64,000 bases of DNA from Artemia franciscana (Eukaryota; Arthropoda; Branchiopoda; Anostraca; Artemiidae): positions 49,464,971 to 49,528,970 of the forward strand of contig NC_088875.1 in the NCBI RefSeq assembly GCF_032884065.1, given 5' to 3'. Made by a program: the position numbers and the translations under genes. Of the stretch, positions 31,405 to 41,961 are shown piece by piece. Positions within the stretch are counted from its first letter, which is position 1, and every line of letters begins with the position of its first letter. The notes under the pieces are model-generated. The model saw only the letters and a list, made by a program, of their open reading frames with translations. It was not told the DNA's origin and made no database searches.

Positions 31405-31974
31405 TTTGATTTTTTTTTTCCTTGAAGCACTTTCAGGGTCCCTTGTAGGTCCTTTAGACCCCAATTTTGTCCCCTCCTCAACGCTTCGCTCTTTACGCTA
31501 AAATTTTATTCTTTCTCAAAACTCTACTTTTTAAAACAATAAAAACATTAGCGTAAAGAGCGAGGCTTTGAAAAGGGGACAACCCCTTTCATATACGGAA
31601 TTATTTTTTTCGTGTTAAGTTTTAATGTCACTCCTTACTTGCAATTAAGAAAACTTGTTTTTGTATTTAATTTCTGAACGTTTTTGAATTAATATGTCTC
31701 GATTTTGTCTCGAAATGTCTCGAATTTGGCTAACCGTACATGAATAATTAAAACGAAATTTTAATTTTAATTTTTTTTGGCTAAATGGCTTTCTCACAGT
31801 TTCGATCGAACGATTTTGATAAAAAAGAGGTGGGGGAGGAAGCCTAGTTGCCCTCCAATTTTTGGTTGTTTAAAAAGGCAACTAGATCTTTTTTACGAAC
31901 GTTTTTATTAGTAATAAATATACGTAACTTACGAATCAACTTACGCAGCGAACTTCTATATTTGTATATTTTTA
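31405..31974 (+). repeat. Family R1 repeat, left part (split by Helitron)
   Basis: Contains the R1 hairpin core (arms about 31471-31502 and 31548-31580, CGCTCTTTACGCTAA and its complement). It then runs through the segment tccttactt, gaacgtttttg, and ggcaactagatcttttttacgaacg, up to the Helitron junction at 31974/31975. It continues at 33067. Confidence 0.85.
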
Positions 31975-32128
31975 CTAGCTGTTGGGGTGGCACTTCGCGC
32001 CACCCCAACACCTAGTTGTTGGGGGAGCTTCGCGCCCCCCAAGCCCCCCGCGCGCGCAAGTCGTTACGTGCCATATTAGTTACGCGCCATTGTAGTTGTG
32101 TCCCTGTGTCCCACCTGTGAATATAGAT

Positions 32129-32130
<2 letters not shown>

Positions 32131-32190
<60 letters not shown>
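32131..32190. repeat. (TA)n microsatellite in the Helitron
   Basis: About 30 uninterrupted AT units between the helicase stop and the Helitron 3' end. Confidence 0.97.
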
Positions 32191-32192
<2 letters not shown>

Positions 32193-32193
<1 letters not shown>

Positions 32194-32394
32194 TAACTAC
32201 GTAAAACTTGCGAATGTACAACATTCTTGGCTGTCCCATTGTCTGTGCATATAAATAGATTGTCAGGTTTACTGACTCTTGAACATGCAACATATAATTG
32301 TCAATGGGAAAAAACAATCTGTATTCAGATTTATACCTCATTATTCTAATGATTGCCCTTGAGCTTTGTTGATGGTGATTGCTAATTGAACATT
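32193..32394 (-). pseudogene. Helitron Pif1-like helicase, carboxyl-terminal remnant
   Basis: The minus strand from 32394 encodes NVQLAITINKAQGQSLE, the conserved helicase motif of Helitron RepHel proteins (normally INKAQGQT/S). It is interrupted by a stop codon and frame changes. The carboxyl end GQLYVACSRVSKPDNLFI is followed by KNVVHSQVLRS and a stop at 32193. YVACSRV is the usual YVALSRV motif near the end of the helicase. Everything upstream (Rep HUH domain and helicase motifs I-IV) is missing. The gene end lies about 220 bases from the Helitron 3' terminus, as normal for autonomous elements. Confidence 0.9.
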
Positions 32395-32960
32395 CCCTGT
32401 GTCCCTGTCATCATTTATATATCCCCCTCTGCCCCCCGGCGTCCCCATTGTTGTTGTTTTCCTGTGTCCTGGTCGTCATTTGTGTCCCGGTGTCCCAGTC
32501 TGTAATTTCTCTTTGAGTGTCGTGGTCGTCATTTATATTCCCTGTGTCCCGGTGTCCCGGTCGTCACTTTTGTCCCGGTCGTCATTTGTGTTCCGGTGTC
32601 CCGGTCTGTAATTTCTCTTTGAGTGTCCTGGTCGTCAATTATATTCCCTGTGTCCCGGTTGTCATTTGTGTCCCCGGTGCTTTGTTGATGGTGATTGCCA
32701 ATCGAACATTCCTTGTGTCCCGGTCACTTTCTCTTTGAGTGTCCCGGTCGTCATTTATATTCCCTATGTCCCAGTGTCCCGGTCGTCATTTGTGTCCCGA
32801 TGTCCCGGTGTGTAACTTCGTCAATCAACAAACATGACGTCAGTCGACACACAAACATGACGTCACTCGACACACAGACACAAAGACAACTTATTTTTAT
32901 ATATATAGATGTCCCGGTGTCCCGGTCGTCATTTGTGTCCCAATGTCCCGGTGTGTAATT
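32395..32960. repeat. GC-rich minisatellite inside the Helitron
   Basis: Imperfect tandem repeats built on tgtcccggtcgtcatttgtg and variants, with units of about 25-30 bases and higher-order blocks. A block of about 156 bp containing the Helitron 5' terminus (tgacgtcagtcgacacac ... tatatatagat) occurs twice, at about 32755-32910 and 32911-33066. Confidence 0.85.
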
Positions 32961-33012
32961 TCGTCAATCAACAAACATGACGTCAGTCGACACACAAACA
33001 TAACGACACTCG

Positions 33013-33045
<33 letters not shown>

Positions 33046-33066
33046 ACTTATTTTTATATATATAGA

Positions 33067-33660
33067 TTACGCATATGATGGGGTTCACACCCTCGTCTAT
33101 ACCTCGCTCTTTACATTAAAGCTTGAATTTTTCCCAATTCTTTAAGAATAACCCCTGAATCACAAAAGCCGTAAGTTAAATAGTTGAAATTACTAAAAAT
33201 ATTTTTGCGTAAAGAACGAGGCGTTGAGGAGGGACCACCCCTTTCATATACGGAATAATTTCTGTTCATTTTAAGTTTTAATGTGGGTCCCTACTTGCAG
33301 TTAAAAAGAGTTGTCCTCCAATTTTTGGTTACTTAAAAAGGCAATTAGAACTTTTTTTACGAACGTTTTTATTAGTAATAAATATGCGTAACTTACAAAT
33401 TAACTTGCATAACGAACTTCTATAGTTGTATATTAAATTAAGCATATATTAAGGGGTTCGCCCCCTCGTCAATACCTTGCTCTTTACATTAAAGCTCAAA
33501 TTTTGTCCCAATTCTTTAAGAATGACCCCTGAATCACAAAGGCCGTAGCATAAATAGTTGAAATTGCTAAAAACATTTTAGCATAAAGAGTGAAATATTG
33601 TGGAGGAGACGAAGTCTCTTAAATATGTAATAATTTTTGTTTATTTTAGGTTTTAATGCT
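33067..33660 (+). repeat. Family R1 repeat, right part, plus a second R1 segment
   Basis: 33067-33300 continues the R1 copy interrupted by the Helitron. From about 33300 another R1 segment repeats the same order (ttttggttacttaaaaaggcaa, gaacgtttttattagtaataaata, aacgaacttctatagttgtata, ggggttcgccccctcg, ctcgctctttac-like hairpin arm). At 33413-33470 this second segment provides an uninterrupted version of the Helitron target. Confidence 0.85.
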
Positions 33661-33859
33661 GTTGCTTACTTTCAGCCGAAAAAACTTTTTTTTATTTATT
33701 TTTTCATTGTTTTTTTTTAAAATACTACTAGAAGATCCTGTGCCCACTTCATGGAAAATCTCTTCCCTCTTAATAAATTCCTCCATGGAATGATCCTCCC
33801 ACGTAACCCCCTCTCCCTCAACGCGAAAAAGTCCCACTGAAAACGTATGTACACTTCCC

Positions 33860-34575
33860 AATAACTATTACTATATGTAAACAATGGTCAAAGTTCGTAA
33901 CTTGCAGCCCCTCCTCCGGGGACTCTGGGGGATTAAGTTCGAACAACATAATTATTAGGTTTTCTGACTATACTGAGCAGACTGGCTATCTCAAAATTTT
34001 GATCCGGTGACTTTGGGAAAATTATAAGCGTGGGAAGAGGCCTTGGTGCACTCCAATTATTTGGTCACTTAAAAAGAGCACTAGAACTTTCTATTTCTGT
34101 TAGAATGAGCACTCTTGAGACATTCTAGGACCAATGGGTCGATACGATCACCCTTGGGAAAAAAAAGAAAAAGAAAACAAAAAATCAAAAAATAACAAAT
34201 AAAGATGCATCAGTGATCTGTCTTCTGACAAAAAAAATACGAAATTCCAAATTTTTTTATATATTAGAGCTTGAAATTTCTACTGTAGGGTTTCTGACAC
34301 TCTGAATCTCAGGGTGTAATTTTCGTTAAGATTCTATGACTTTTAGGGGGTGTTTTTTTCCCTATTTTCCAAAATATGGCAAATTTTCTCAGGCTCGTAA
34401 GTTTTTATGAGTAAGACTAAACTTTATGAAACTTATGTATTTAAAACCAATATAAAGATACGATTCTTCTGATGTAACTATGGTATCAAACTTCCAATTT
34501 TTAGAGTTTCGGTTACTATTGAGCCGGGTCGCTCCCTACTACAGCTCGTTATTACGAACTGTTTGATTGATCTGA
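33860..34575 (+). repeat. Family R1 repeat, 3' portion
   Basis: The order acttcccaataactattactatatgtaa, ggggactctgggggattaag, gactttgggaaaattataagcgtgg, gtcgatacgatcaccc, gttaagattctatgacttttaggg, actattgagccgggtcgctcc matches 55.9-56.6 kb and (inverted) 59.7-60.4 kb. It ends with the hairpin at 34542-34561. Confidence 0.9.
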
Positions 34576-35149
34576 TCTAAGCTGCTGCTTAATTTCAAAA
34601 TATTACTGTAACAGGAATTTTTTTTAGTTAATTGCAACTGAATTTGAGCATTTTGTTTTGTCTGTGCACAAAGTGAAGATTCTAGTGAATCAAATTTAAA
34701 ATTGTGCATAATAGCAAAGGTAGAATTATCCCAGAGAATAAAAGAGATTAAAATTCTCCATGTTTTTGATCTGCAAAAGCGGACTTGATCTGCTGTTTAT
34801 CTTAATTATCTGACCGTAATAATAATCAGTATTTTCTTCTTTCTATAGCTAGTTACAAATAAACAAGTCCCATTGTTTTACACTACAGGAAGTGATGATA
34901 CTAGCCTATACAATTTGAAATGGCCTAGAGCAGAGAAAAACCATTCTTTCTAGATGAGCCATGAAAAGAAAAACTTTGACAAATTTATATCGTTTTAAGT
35001 TGCTAAAGTCGCTTTTTTATTTCTTTCTTTTTTCTGATCCTCGTATCGATATCACTGCTTATACTTTTTTTTAATACTGAAAAAACGACTGGAATAAAAG
35101 TAGAAGAAAATAAAATGCAAAGAAACGCCAAACACTAGATGGTGCTGTG

Positions 35150-37065
35150 TTTACTCTTTTTTTTTACTTAAGTATAAGTACCAAGTACTCGGAGAAATTT
35201 CTACTTAAGTACAAGTATTAAATACTTCTCTAAAAATTTTCTTAAGTAATAAGTACTTTTGAAAAAGCACTTCAGTACTTAAGTACTGAAGTATTTCGAT
35301 TTTACTTCAGTATCTAAGCACTCAAGTGCTAATATTTTACTTAAAGTAAATAACACACAAAATACTTCTTTAATATCCGTTCTCTTTCTAAGTAGACAGG
35401 ATAAGCAAGATTTTGACAAGAAATCGACTGCTTTCTAGGAAAACCGACATTTTTCATGATTAAAAATCAACTGGTTTCACAAAAAATCAAATTTTACTTC
35501 AGCTAAGATATAAAAAGAAAAAGAAAATTGCAAAGAACATTCATTACAGCTTCATCATAATTTAACTTAATTTCTTACTTGCTCCTTTCAACAGCAGAAG
35601 CTTTTCAAACATACCGTCTCAGAGCATGTTTCTTTTTTGGAGTAAAAGTTCCACCACACCGAAAAGTCGTTCTGCAGGTGCAGGAGAAGGAATGATACAG
35701 TTGTACTTCCTGAAAACTTTCATTACCCTTAGGTACACTTTGAGCAAAGATAGTTCCTTTCACCTCTCATTCAAATATGACAAAACCTCCACCTTCACAA
35801 TTGGTTTCACGGCCACATTGCCAGAATTATCGCGAGTTGTTTTTTCATCACTAAGGTCAAAGTATTCATCTCCAGACAAAAACCTACCTTTATCAGCCTT
35901 GTCACTTCTGAAATCTTCGACCTTTTTCGCTTTGTCCACCAAGAGTTCAACTGCTACATCCTTCTGGTTATCAGGAAACCACTTCAATTTGAAGATAGGA
36001 TGACTTGCAGTGGCAATAACATAGTGTCTTGCACGATGAGCTCTCTCGTCCAGGATCTTGGGGAATCTTTTTTCAAGACCCACAAGTAGAGCATTTGCCA
36101 AAGGCTAGCTGACTTTTGTTAAATTTTGCAGCTTTTTGAGCTTCCTTTCAAGTGATTTGGTTGTAAGATATGTAGTACCGAAGTAGCTTTTTCCCTCCCT
36201 CTGAAGAATCTCCAGTGTCACTGCTACTGGCTCCATAATGTTCATGTATTCTTCAAGAATTTCAATATCACGAGAAGTTAGCCTTGGTTTTTGCAAAGCA
36301 TCACATACATCAGCATGCTATCTAATTTTTTGACAGTCCATCAATCGTTTGACACTGTCATACTTCGAGATCCACCTGGTTATGTCTTATAAGCTGTTTG
36401 GCATGTGCCTCTTTTACAGTATCATCAGCTTTTGAACTCTTATTCACGGCATCCTAAAGAGCAATACACTTAGAAAAAGTGTTGCAGCATTACCTCTTAT
36501 ATGCAATATCACAGAGGGCTTTATCAGCATCGGTGGATGCAAGCAGGTTAAGTGTGTGGTTGACACACCTGAAGTGTGGAGAAAGTTGGAAATACTCGGG
36601 GTCGCTATGAAATCGAGCATCTCTCCAACATTTGTAAAAGAGAATGAGCCATTCTTGCCTGCATTATCTTCATTTTCTTTACCATTGACTTGAACATCTT
36701 CTGCAATTTCCCATTTATCACAAAAACTTTCCGTTCAATATATATGATAGTTCCACCATGATAGCGTCCTCTTTCGGAATTTCGTGCCCTGCCGGGAGCC
36801 GCTGTTCTCAAAGACTAAAATCCATTCATCCACTATTATAAAGGCAGTTCAATTATTCACATCAGCCCTGCGTCATGTCAGTATAATCTTTCTGTGCCAT
36901 GAAGAAATCACTTGAGTACTTAAGTACCCCTAAGTATTTTAATTTTTTACTTAAGTATAAGTATTAAGTACTTTAAAATTTTTTTACTTAAGTAGAGTAC
37001 AAGTACTTAGATTTTTTACTTAAGTAGTTACTTAAGTACTTTTACTTAAGTATTTCCTAACACTG
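35150..37065 (-). mobile_element. hAT-type DNA transposon (decayed)
   Basis: Both ends carry clusters of ACTTAAGTA-like words (about 35160-35345 and 36905-37050) that serve as subterminal repeats. The right end reads, inward on the minus strand, CAGTGTTAGGAAATACTTAAGTA, a good hAT terminal inverted repeat. The left end is diverged (ctgtgtttactc ... acttaagta) and no 8-bp target duplication could be confirmed. The interior encodes a hAT transposase on the minus strand with several frame breaks, so the copy is inactive. Confidence 0.85.
35595..36840 (-). pseudogene. hAT transposase
   Basis: Reading down from about 36810, fragments of the catalytic region are followed by SRDIEILEEYMNIMEPVAVT (about 36280-36210), KSYFGTTYLTTKSLERKLKKL, LEKRFPKILDERAHRAR-like sequence and ATASHPIFKLKWF (about 36030-35990). 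Then comes the hAT carboxyl dimerisation block YLRVMKVFRKYNCIIPSPAP followed by AERLFGVVELLLQKR (about 35740-35640). In active hAT proteins the block reads IPSSSAxxERxFS. The frame is interrupted by stops near 36103 and 35760 and by others upstream of 36300. No BED zinc finger was recognised at the amino terminus. Confidence 0.85.
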
Positions 37066-37071
37066 ATTGCG

Positions 37072-37558
37072 AACACACTCAATAAGTGAAGTAAGGTTCT
37101 TTCGTGAAACAAACTACGATGCAGGTACATTTTAATTAGATATTTTGTATATAGAGGTGGTTAGGTTAGTTTAAGTTAGGTATTTGATATAATGCACGCC
37201 CCCCTAATTTGCAAATATATAGCCCAAAACCTTTGATAAAGCTAATGAAATAAAATAAGATATGATGAAAATATAATACTTTATTAGGAAAATTGTAAAA
37301 GTACAACTTAAAATTACATACCCAGAACGTGAACCCAGAGCATAACCTAACCTAACCAAACAAACATTACTTAACTTATTGCCTCATTTTCAGTCTTTGC
37401 AAATCCCTAATCTCCATTTCAAAATCCATGATCAGACACTATCTTCTATCACTATGCGTAGCAAACTAAATTGAGTTCTGTCTTTGTGGCTATAAAATCG
37501 GATTTTCGCATCGTAGTTTGTTTCACGAAAGAACCTAACTTCGCTTATTGAGTGTGTT
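37072..37558. mobile_element. TIR element of ~487 bp (MITE-like)
   Basis: A 51-bp terminal inverted repeat bounds the element: 37072-37123 begins AACACACTCAATAAG and ends AAACTACGATGC, and 37508-37558 is its reverse complement with about three differences. There is no coding capacity. The interior also has short inverted words (ggttaggtta at about 37158 and taacctaacc at about 37350). It directly abuts the hAT right end at 37065. The target duplication is not clear. Confidence 0.8.
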
Positions 37559-37914
37559 TTGAATAATACATAAGTACGCATGTGTCACAGCTACACGCAA
37601 CTTTGTTCAACTTAAACTACATCCAACTCTGTCTTTTGAAATGGCACAAGTTTAGGATATGATTTTTACGGTCATTTATATTGATCAGGTGTTATAGCTT
37701 ATCACAAATATCCAAGGTGAGATAATGATTAGTATGAGGGAAGGAACAGTTCTAGCCCAGGAACTCGAAAATAAGTTTTAACAGAAGAACAAAAATTGTC
37801 CTAAATAAGCGAAAGGAACACAAATTTCTTCCTATTTATAGTTTATGTATATAGATAAGTAATTTAAATATGTTTGAGCTTTTTTTTAAGCAGACCCAGA
37901 TTGAATTTAAGGCA

Positions 37915-38070
37915 AATTATTATGCTCTTTAGCTTAAAAAGTGAAGGATTGAGAAGGGGGCAGTCCCCTCCTACCCGGGATAATATCTGTTTGTTTAGAT
38001 TTTTAATTTTACTCCTTACTTTCTGTTGGAAAAAAAGTTTTTTTTTATTTAATTATAAAAAAATGCTTAG
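37915..38070 (+). repeat. Family R1 fragment
   Basis: A short segment with aggattgagaagggggcagtcccctcc, then ttttactccttactttctgttgg and a T run, corresponding to the right hairpin arm and flank of R1. 37560-37915 shows no feature. Confidence 0.65.
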
Positions 38071-38858
38071 GAAACGTCTAAGTTATGTTTGCATGTCTAA
38101 CTATTTCATCCATGCCAATTTTTTTTATGGCATTTGGTATTATCCAAGTGACATATAGCGATTGCAAATTCTGTCGGTCGGTCTGTCGGTCTGTCTGTCC
38201 CGGTTTTGCTAGTTTTGGCGCTTCCAGATAAGCTAGGACGATGAAATTTGGCAGGCGTATTATAAACCAGACCAGATTAAATTAAAATTAGTCGTTCCTC
38301 CCATTCGATCATCTGGGGGGGAGTGGGGGGATGGCTAATTCGAAAAAATTAGAAAAAATAGGTATTTTTAACGTACGAACGCGTGATCGGATCTTAATGA
38401 AATTTGATATTTAGAAGGATATCGTGTCTCAGAGCTCTTATTTTAAATCCCGACCGGATCCGGTGACATTGGTGGAGGAGTTGGAGGGGGAAACCTAAAA
38501 TCTTGGAAAACGCTTAGGGTGGAGGGATCAGGATAAAGCTTGGTGGAAGAACTAAGCCCAAGTCCTAGATACATGATTGATATAACCAGAATGGATTCGC
38601 TCTCTTTGGGGGAGTTGGGGGGAGGGTTAATTCTGAAAAATTAGAAAAATGAGGTATTTTTAACTTACGAAGGAATGGTCAGATCTTATTGAAATTTCAT
38701 ATTTAGAAGGACCTCGTAACTCAAATCTCTCATTTTAAATCCTGACCGGATTCAGTATCATTGGGGGAGTCGGAGGGGCGACCAGAAATCCTGGAAAAAG
38801 GCTTAGAGTGGAGGGATCGGGATGAAACTTGTTGGGAATTTGAGGATAATTCCTAAAT

Positions 38859-39495
38859 AATAATAATAATAATTTAGTCCAGAAAAAGCCCGTGGGCCAT
38901 AGGAAAATTACATAACAACAAACAAACGACAAATTAACTACATTAAATTAATACTATTTAAAGAAAACGCTCCCGATGTGCCGCTGCAATCCTTACAAAT
39001 CTTGCTATCCTTTTAATACTCAGGGAATTTGTCTCTTTCATTCTATCTAGGATCCATATCTCATTCAATTTTTCTTTACCATACATCTCTCGCCTCCAAT
39101 CATTCAATTCGACACATTCACACAAAAAATGTACTAAACTTTCATCCTGAAATCCATACATAGGACAAGCAATAGATTCTACCTTCTCCCCTTTTCTCCC
39201 TTGATACTTTCTTTTCTCCCCAATCAAAAATCCATTTCCCCTCTAATCCAAATAAGCCTTCAAATCCTCTCTACTTAACCCAACCTTCCAAAATAACTCC
39301 TCCCCCCAACTACCCTTTATCTGTCTATACAATTTTAACGACCCTGAACGATCCAGACTTGCCCACCATATCTGTATTTCTGGGTTCTTCAACCTCTCTG
39401 GTACCTCCCTTATTACTATTTCCTCCATACCCCTAATCCCCTTTCCTACATTCCACCATTCCACCATTTCCCTTGTTGGGAAAAATGAGGACAAA
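38859..39495 (-). mobile_element. 5'-truncated LINE inserted in the R2 array
   Basis: On the minus strand, reading from 39494, it encodes IQIWWASLDRSGSLKLYRQI and EELFWKVGLSREDLKAYLD. After a frame change, from 39227 to 38958, it encodes CPMYGFQDESLVHFLCECVE (a Cys/His cluster found after the RT in several LINE clades), ending RIAAAHRERFL. The 3' UTR contains TTTTCCTATGGCCCACGGGC and ends in a (TTA)n tail at about 38859-38872. The 8-bp target duplication TCCTAAAT is at 38851-38858 and 39496-39503. Confidence 0.85.
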
Positions 39496-39503
39496 TCCTA
39501 AAT

Positions 39504-39578
39504 AATAATAATAATAATAATTTATTCCAGAAAAAGCCCGTGGGCCATAGGAAAATTTCATAACAAGAAACAAACAAA
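39504..39578 (-). mobile_element. Second, very short LINE insertion at the same target
   Basis: About 75 bases of the same LINE 3' end (same UTR words and TTA tail) lie between TCCTAAAT at 39496-39503 and TCCTAAAT at 39579-39586. The R2 unit then resumes (acgtgattg). So two extremely 5'-truncated or truncated copies of one family used the same target. Confidence 0.85.
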
Positions 39579-41070
39579 TCCTAAATACGTGATTGAAATA
39601 ACCGAACGGATCTACTCGCTTTGGGGAAGTTGGGGGGAGGGTTAAGGCTGAAAAATTTGAAAAAAATGAAGTATTTTTAACTTACGAAGGATTGATCGGA
39701 TCTTAATGAAATTTCATATGTAGAAGGACCTCCTAACTCAAATCTCTTATTTTAATCCTCGACCAGATCCATTGTCATTGGGGGTGTTTGGGGGGGGGCA
39801 GAAATCATAGAAAACGCTTAGAGTGGAGAGATCAGGATGAAACTTAGTGGGAAGGATAAACACAAGTCCAAGATACGTGAAGAACACAACCGGACCGGAT
39901 ATGCTCTCTTTGGGGGGAGTTGGGGGGTGGGGTGGTAATTGAAAAATATTAGAAAATGTAAGGCGTTTGTAACTTCAAACGGTTGATCAGATCTTAATGA
40001 GATTTGATATTTAGAAGGATCTTGTGTTTCAGAGCTCATATTTTAAATAACGACCAGATCCAGTGACATTGGGTGGAGTTCAAGGGGGAAACTGGAAATC
40101 ATGGAAAACGTGAATATTGAGGTTTCTTTATCTTACGAATGGGTGATCGGATCTTAATGAAACTTGATATATAGAAAGCTTTATGTCTAAGATAAAGATC
40201 TTTCATTTATGAAAGCTTTTATCCGAGGACTTAGGGGGTTGGAGGTTTGGAAACCGAAAATATTGGAAAACACTTAGAGTGGAGAGATCAGGATGAAACT
40301 TGATGTGAAGAATAAGCACAAGTTCTAGATACGTGATTGATATAATTGGAACGGATCCGCTCTCTTTTGGGGAGTGGAGGGGGGGTTGTTAATTCGGAAA
40401 AAACTAGAAAAAATGAGGTATTTTTAACTTCAGAACGGGTGACCAGATCTTAATTAAATTTGATATTTAGAAGGAAATTATGTCTCAGAGCTCTTATTTT
40501 GAATGCCGACCAGATCTGGTCACATTGGGGGGAGTCGGAGGGGGAAACTAGAAATCTTTGAAAACGCTTAGAGTGGAGAGATCGGGATGAAACTTGGTAG
40601 GTAGAATAAGCAAATATCGTAGATAAGCGATTGAAGTAATTATACTGGATCCGATCTCTTTGGGGGAGTTAGGGGGCTCAGTGCTTTTACGAGCTTGGTG
40701 CTTCTGGATGTGCTAGGACGATAAAAATTGGTAGGCGTGTCAGGGACCTGCACAAATTGAGTTTATAAGGTTGTTTTCCCCTATTTAACCATCTAAGGGG
40801 GTTGAAAGGAGAGGAAAAATTAGAAAAAATGAGGTATTTTTAACTTACGAGTGGGTGATCAGATCTTAATTAGTTCTGATTTTTAGAAGGACCTTGTGTC
40901 TTAGAGCTCTTATTTAAAATCCCGACCGGCATTGAGCCTCTGATTTTCCTTTTAAATCAATCTATTGATTCTTAGGATTTTGCTAGAGCTCATTCCGTAT
41001 GATCTCTTGACTCTTGGCTCTTCCGACCTAGTCACAAGTACCATATGAGCTCTTAGCTCTTGTTTTAATT

Positions 41071-41960
41071 TTAGGGTTTCTTTCGTAAATCACTAGAATA
41101 TAGGAAGTACCGAACGTAACTGTAAAACACACTAATTTGGATTAAAATCATAATCATAATTATTTTGGGTTATTTTCAGTCCTTTGGGTGTGGTGTTTTG
41201 ACACACGGCTTGCCTATGTGTTTGTTCTGCTTTGTTGAACTTTCTTGGTAGTGTCAAAGTGTTCACCATTGTTTTTGCTCATGCTCAGAACTCAACTTAC
41301 AAACTTCACACATACTTGGTCCGGAACACTCGTCTCTCGAAAGACTCTTTTCTCTCAAAATTCCCTTCTTCATTGTCAGTGACTCTGCAGAACAGACAGT
41401 GACTGGATGGGGACAGAAATTAACAGTAATTAGTTCCCTATGTATGGATACTATTCTTTGCGGCATCAAAAGAAATTTTTTACCAATATCTCCAATAAAT
41501 TAATCTTTTCATACACATCTTTGAAACAGTAAAGAAAAAAATATTATTGCCTTTACCTTCACACCATTCAATGGGTTGCCGTATACAGATACTGCATCAA
41601 ATAGCAAATCTTGATTATAATTTCAGACAGCGCTAGTTATCAAAAATTTCCTGAATACAGAAATGGGAGACAATAAGAACTTCACATAAATATATTTTAA
41701 AAGAGTGAGGAAAATGCTAGGCACTGATATTTCCCTCGTTAAAACATTAAGAATCTTTGTTTTCGGAGAAGCTGGTGCTTTTCAATAGATGATGTATCTG
41801 ATCCATGAAAAACGAGGTCAATTTGGAAATAAAATTTTGCCTCATTGATATTTTATTGTGTTATTAGGTATTTTACGGATTTCTGATTACGGTGTATCAT
41901 TCAAGGGAGAAAGAAATCTCTTTCACCGTCCGATTTTGTATTTCTTTGCTAAAAAAAATC
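41071..41960. other. No recognisable gene
   Basis: AT-rich sequence; no supported feature on either strand. Confidence 0.5.
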
Positions 41961-41961
41961 T

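Larger units (their letters stand above)
31975..33066 (-). mobile_element. Helitron (1.09 kb, internally deleted)
   Basis: On the minus strand the element starts TCTATATATATAAAAATAAG at 33066 and ends CTAG at 31978-31975. Just before the end lies a strong GC-rich hairpin (TTGGGGTGGCGCGAAG then TGCCACCCCAA). TC at the 5' end, a 3' hairpin, CTAG end and insertion between A (33067 complement) and T (31974 complement) are all Helitron hallmarks, with no target duplication. The interior holds the end of a Pif1-type helicase gene, CA and TA microsatellites and a CCCGGT-rich minisatellite. It lacks the Rep domain, so it is non-autonomous. It sits in an R1 repeat. Confidence 0.9.
38157..41070 (+). 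repeat. Tandem repeat array of ~290-bp units (family R2)
   Basis: It begins with a (GGTC/TGTC)n-like lead-in (about 38165-38200) and ends with gagctcttagctcttg. In between, a unit of about 290 bp recurs: gaggtatttttaacttacga, gatcggatcttaatgaaattt, tatttagaaggacctcgtgtc, cagagctcttattttaaatc, gacattgggggagttgg, aacgcttagagtggagagatc, gatacgtgattgatataac. Unit starts at about 38361 and 38652 are 291 bp apart. The next is displaced to 39668 by a ~725-bp LINE insertion, and further units are at about 40113, 40420 and 40830. Non-coding; stray ORFs across it are incidental. Confidence 0.9.

Noticed and set aside
32395-33066. Regularly spaced CCCGGT/GTCGTCATT repeats resembling a CRISPR array
   Set aside because: Units are imperfect, spacing is irregular, the sequence is nuclear animal DNA and the tract lies wholly inside a Helitron. 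It is a minisatellite.
35626-36003. Plus-strand 125-codon ORF in the hAT region
   Set aside because: It is antisense to the recognised hAT transposase sequence.
38735-38932. Short minus-strand ORFs in the R2 array (also 39818-40039, 52756-52947, 54566-54754)
   Set aside because: All are similar translations of the same non-coding R2 unit; none carries a recognisable domain.
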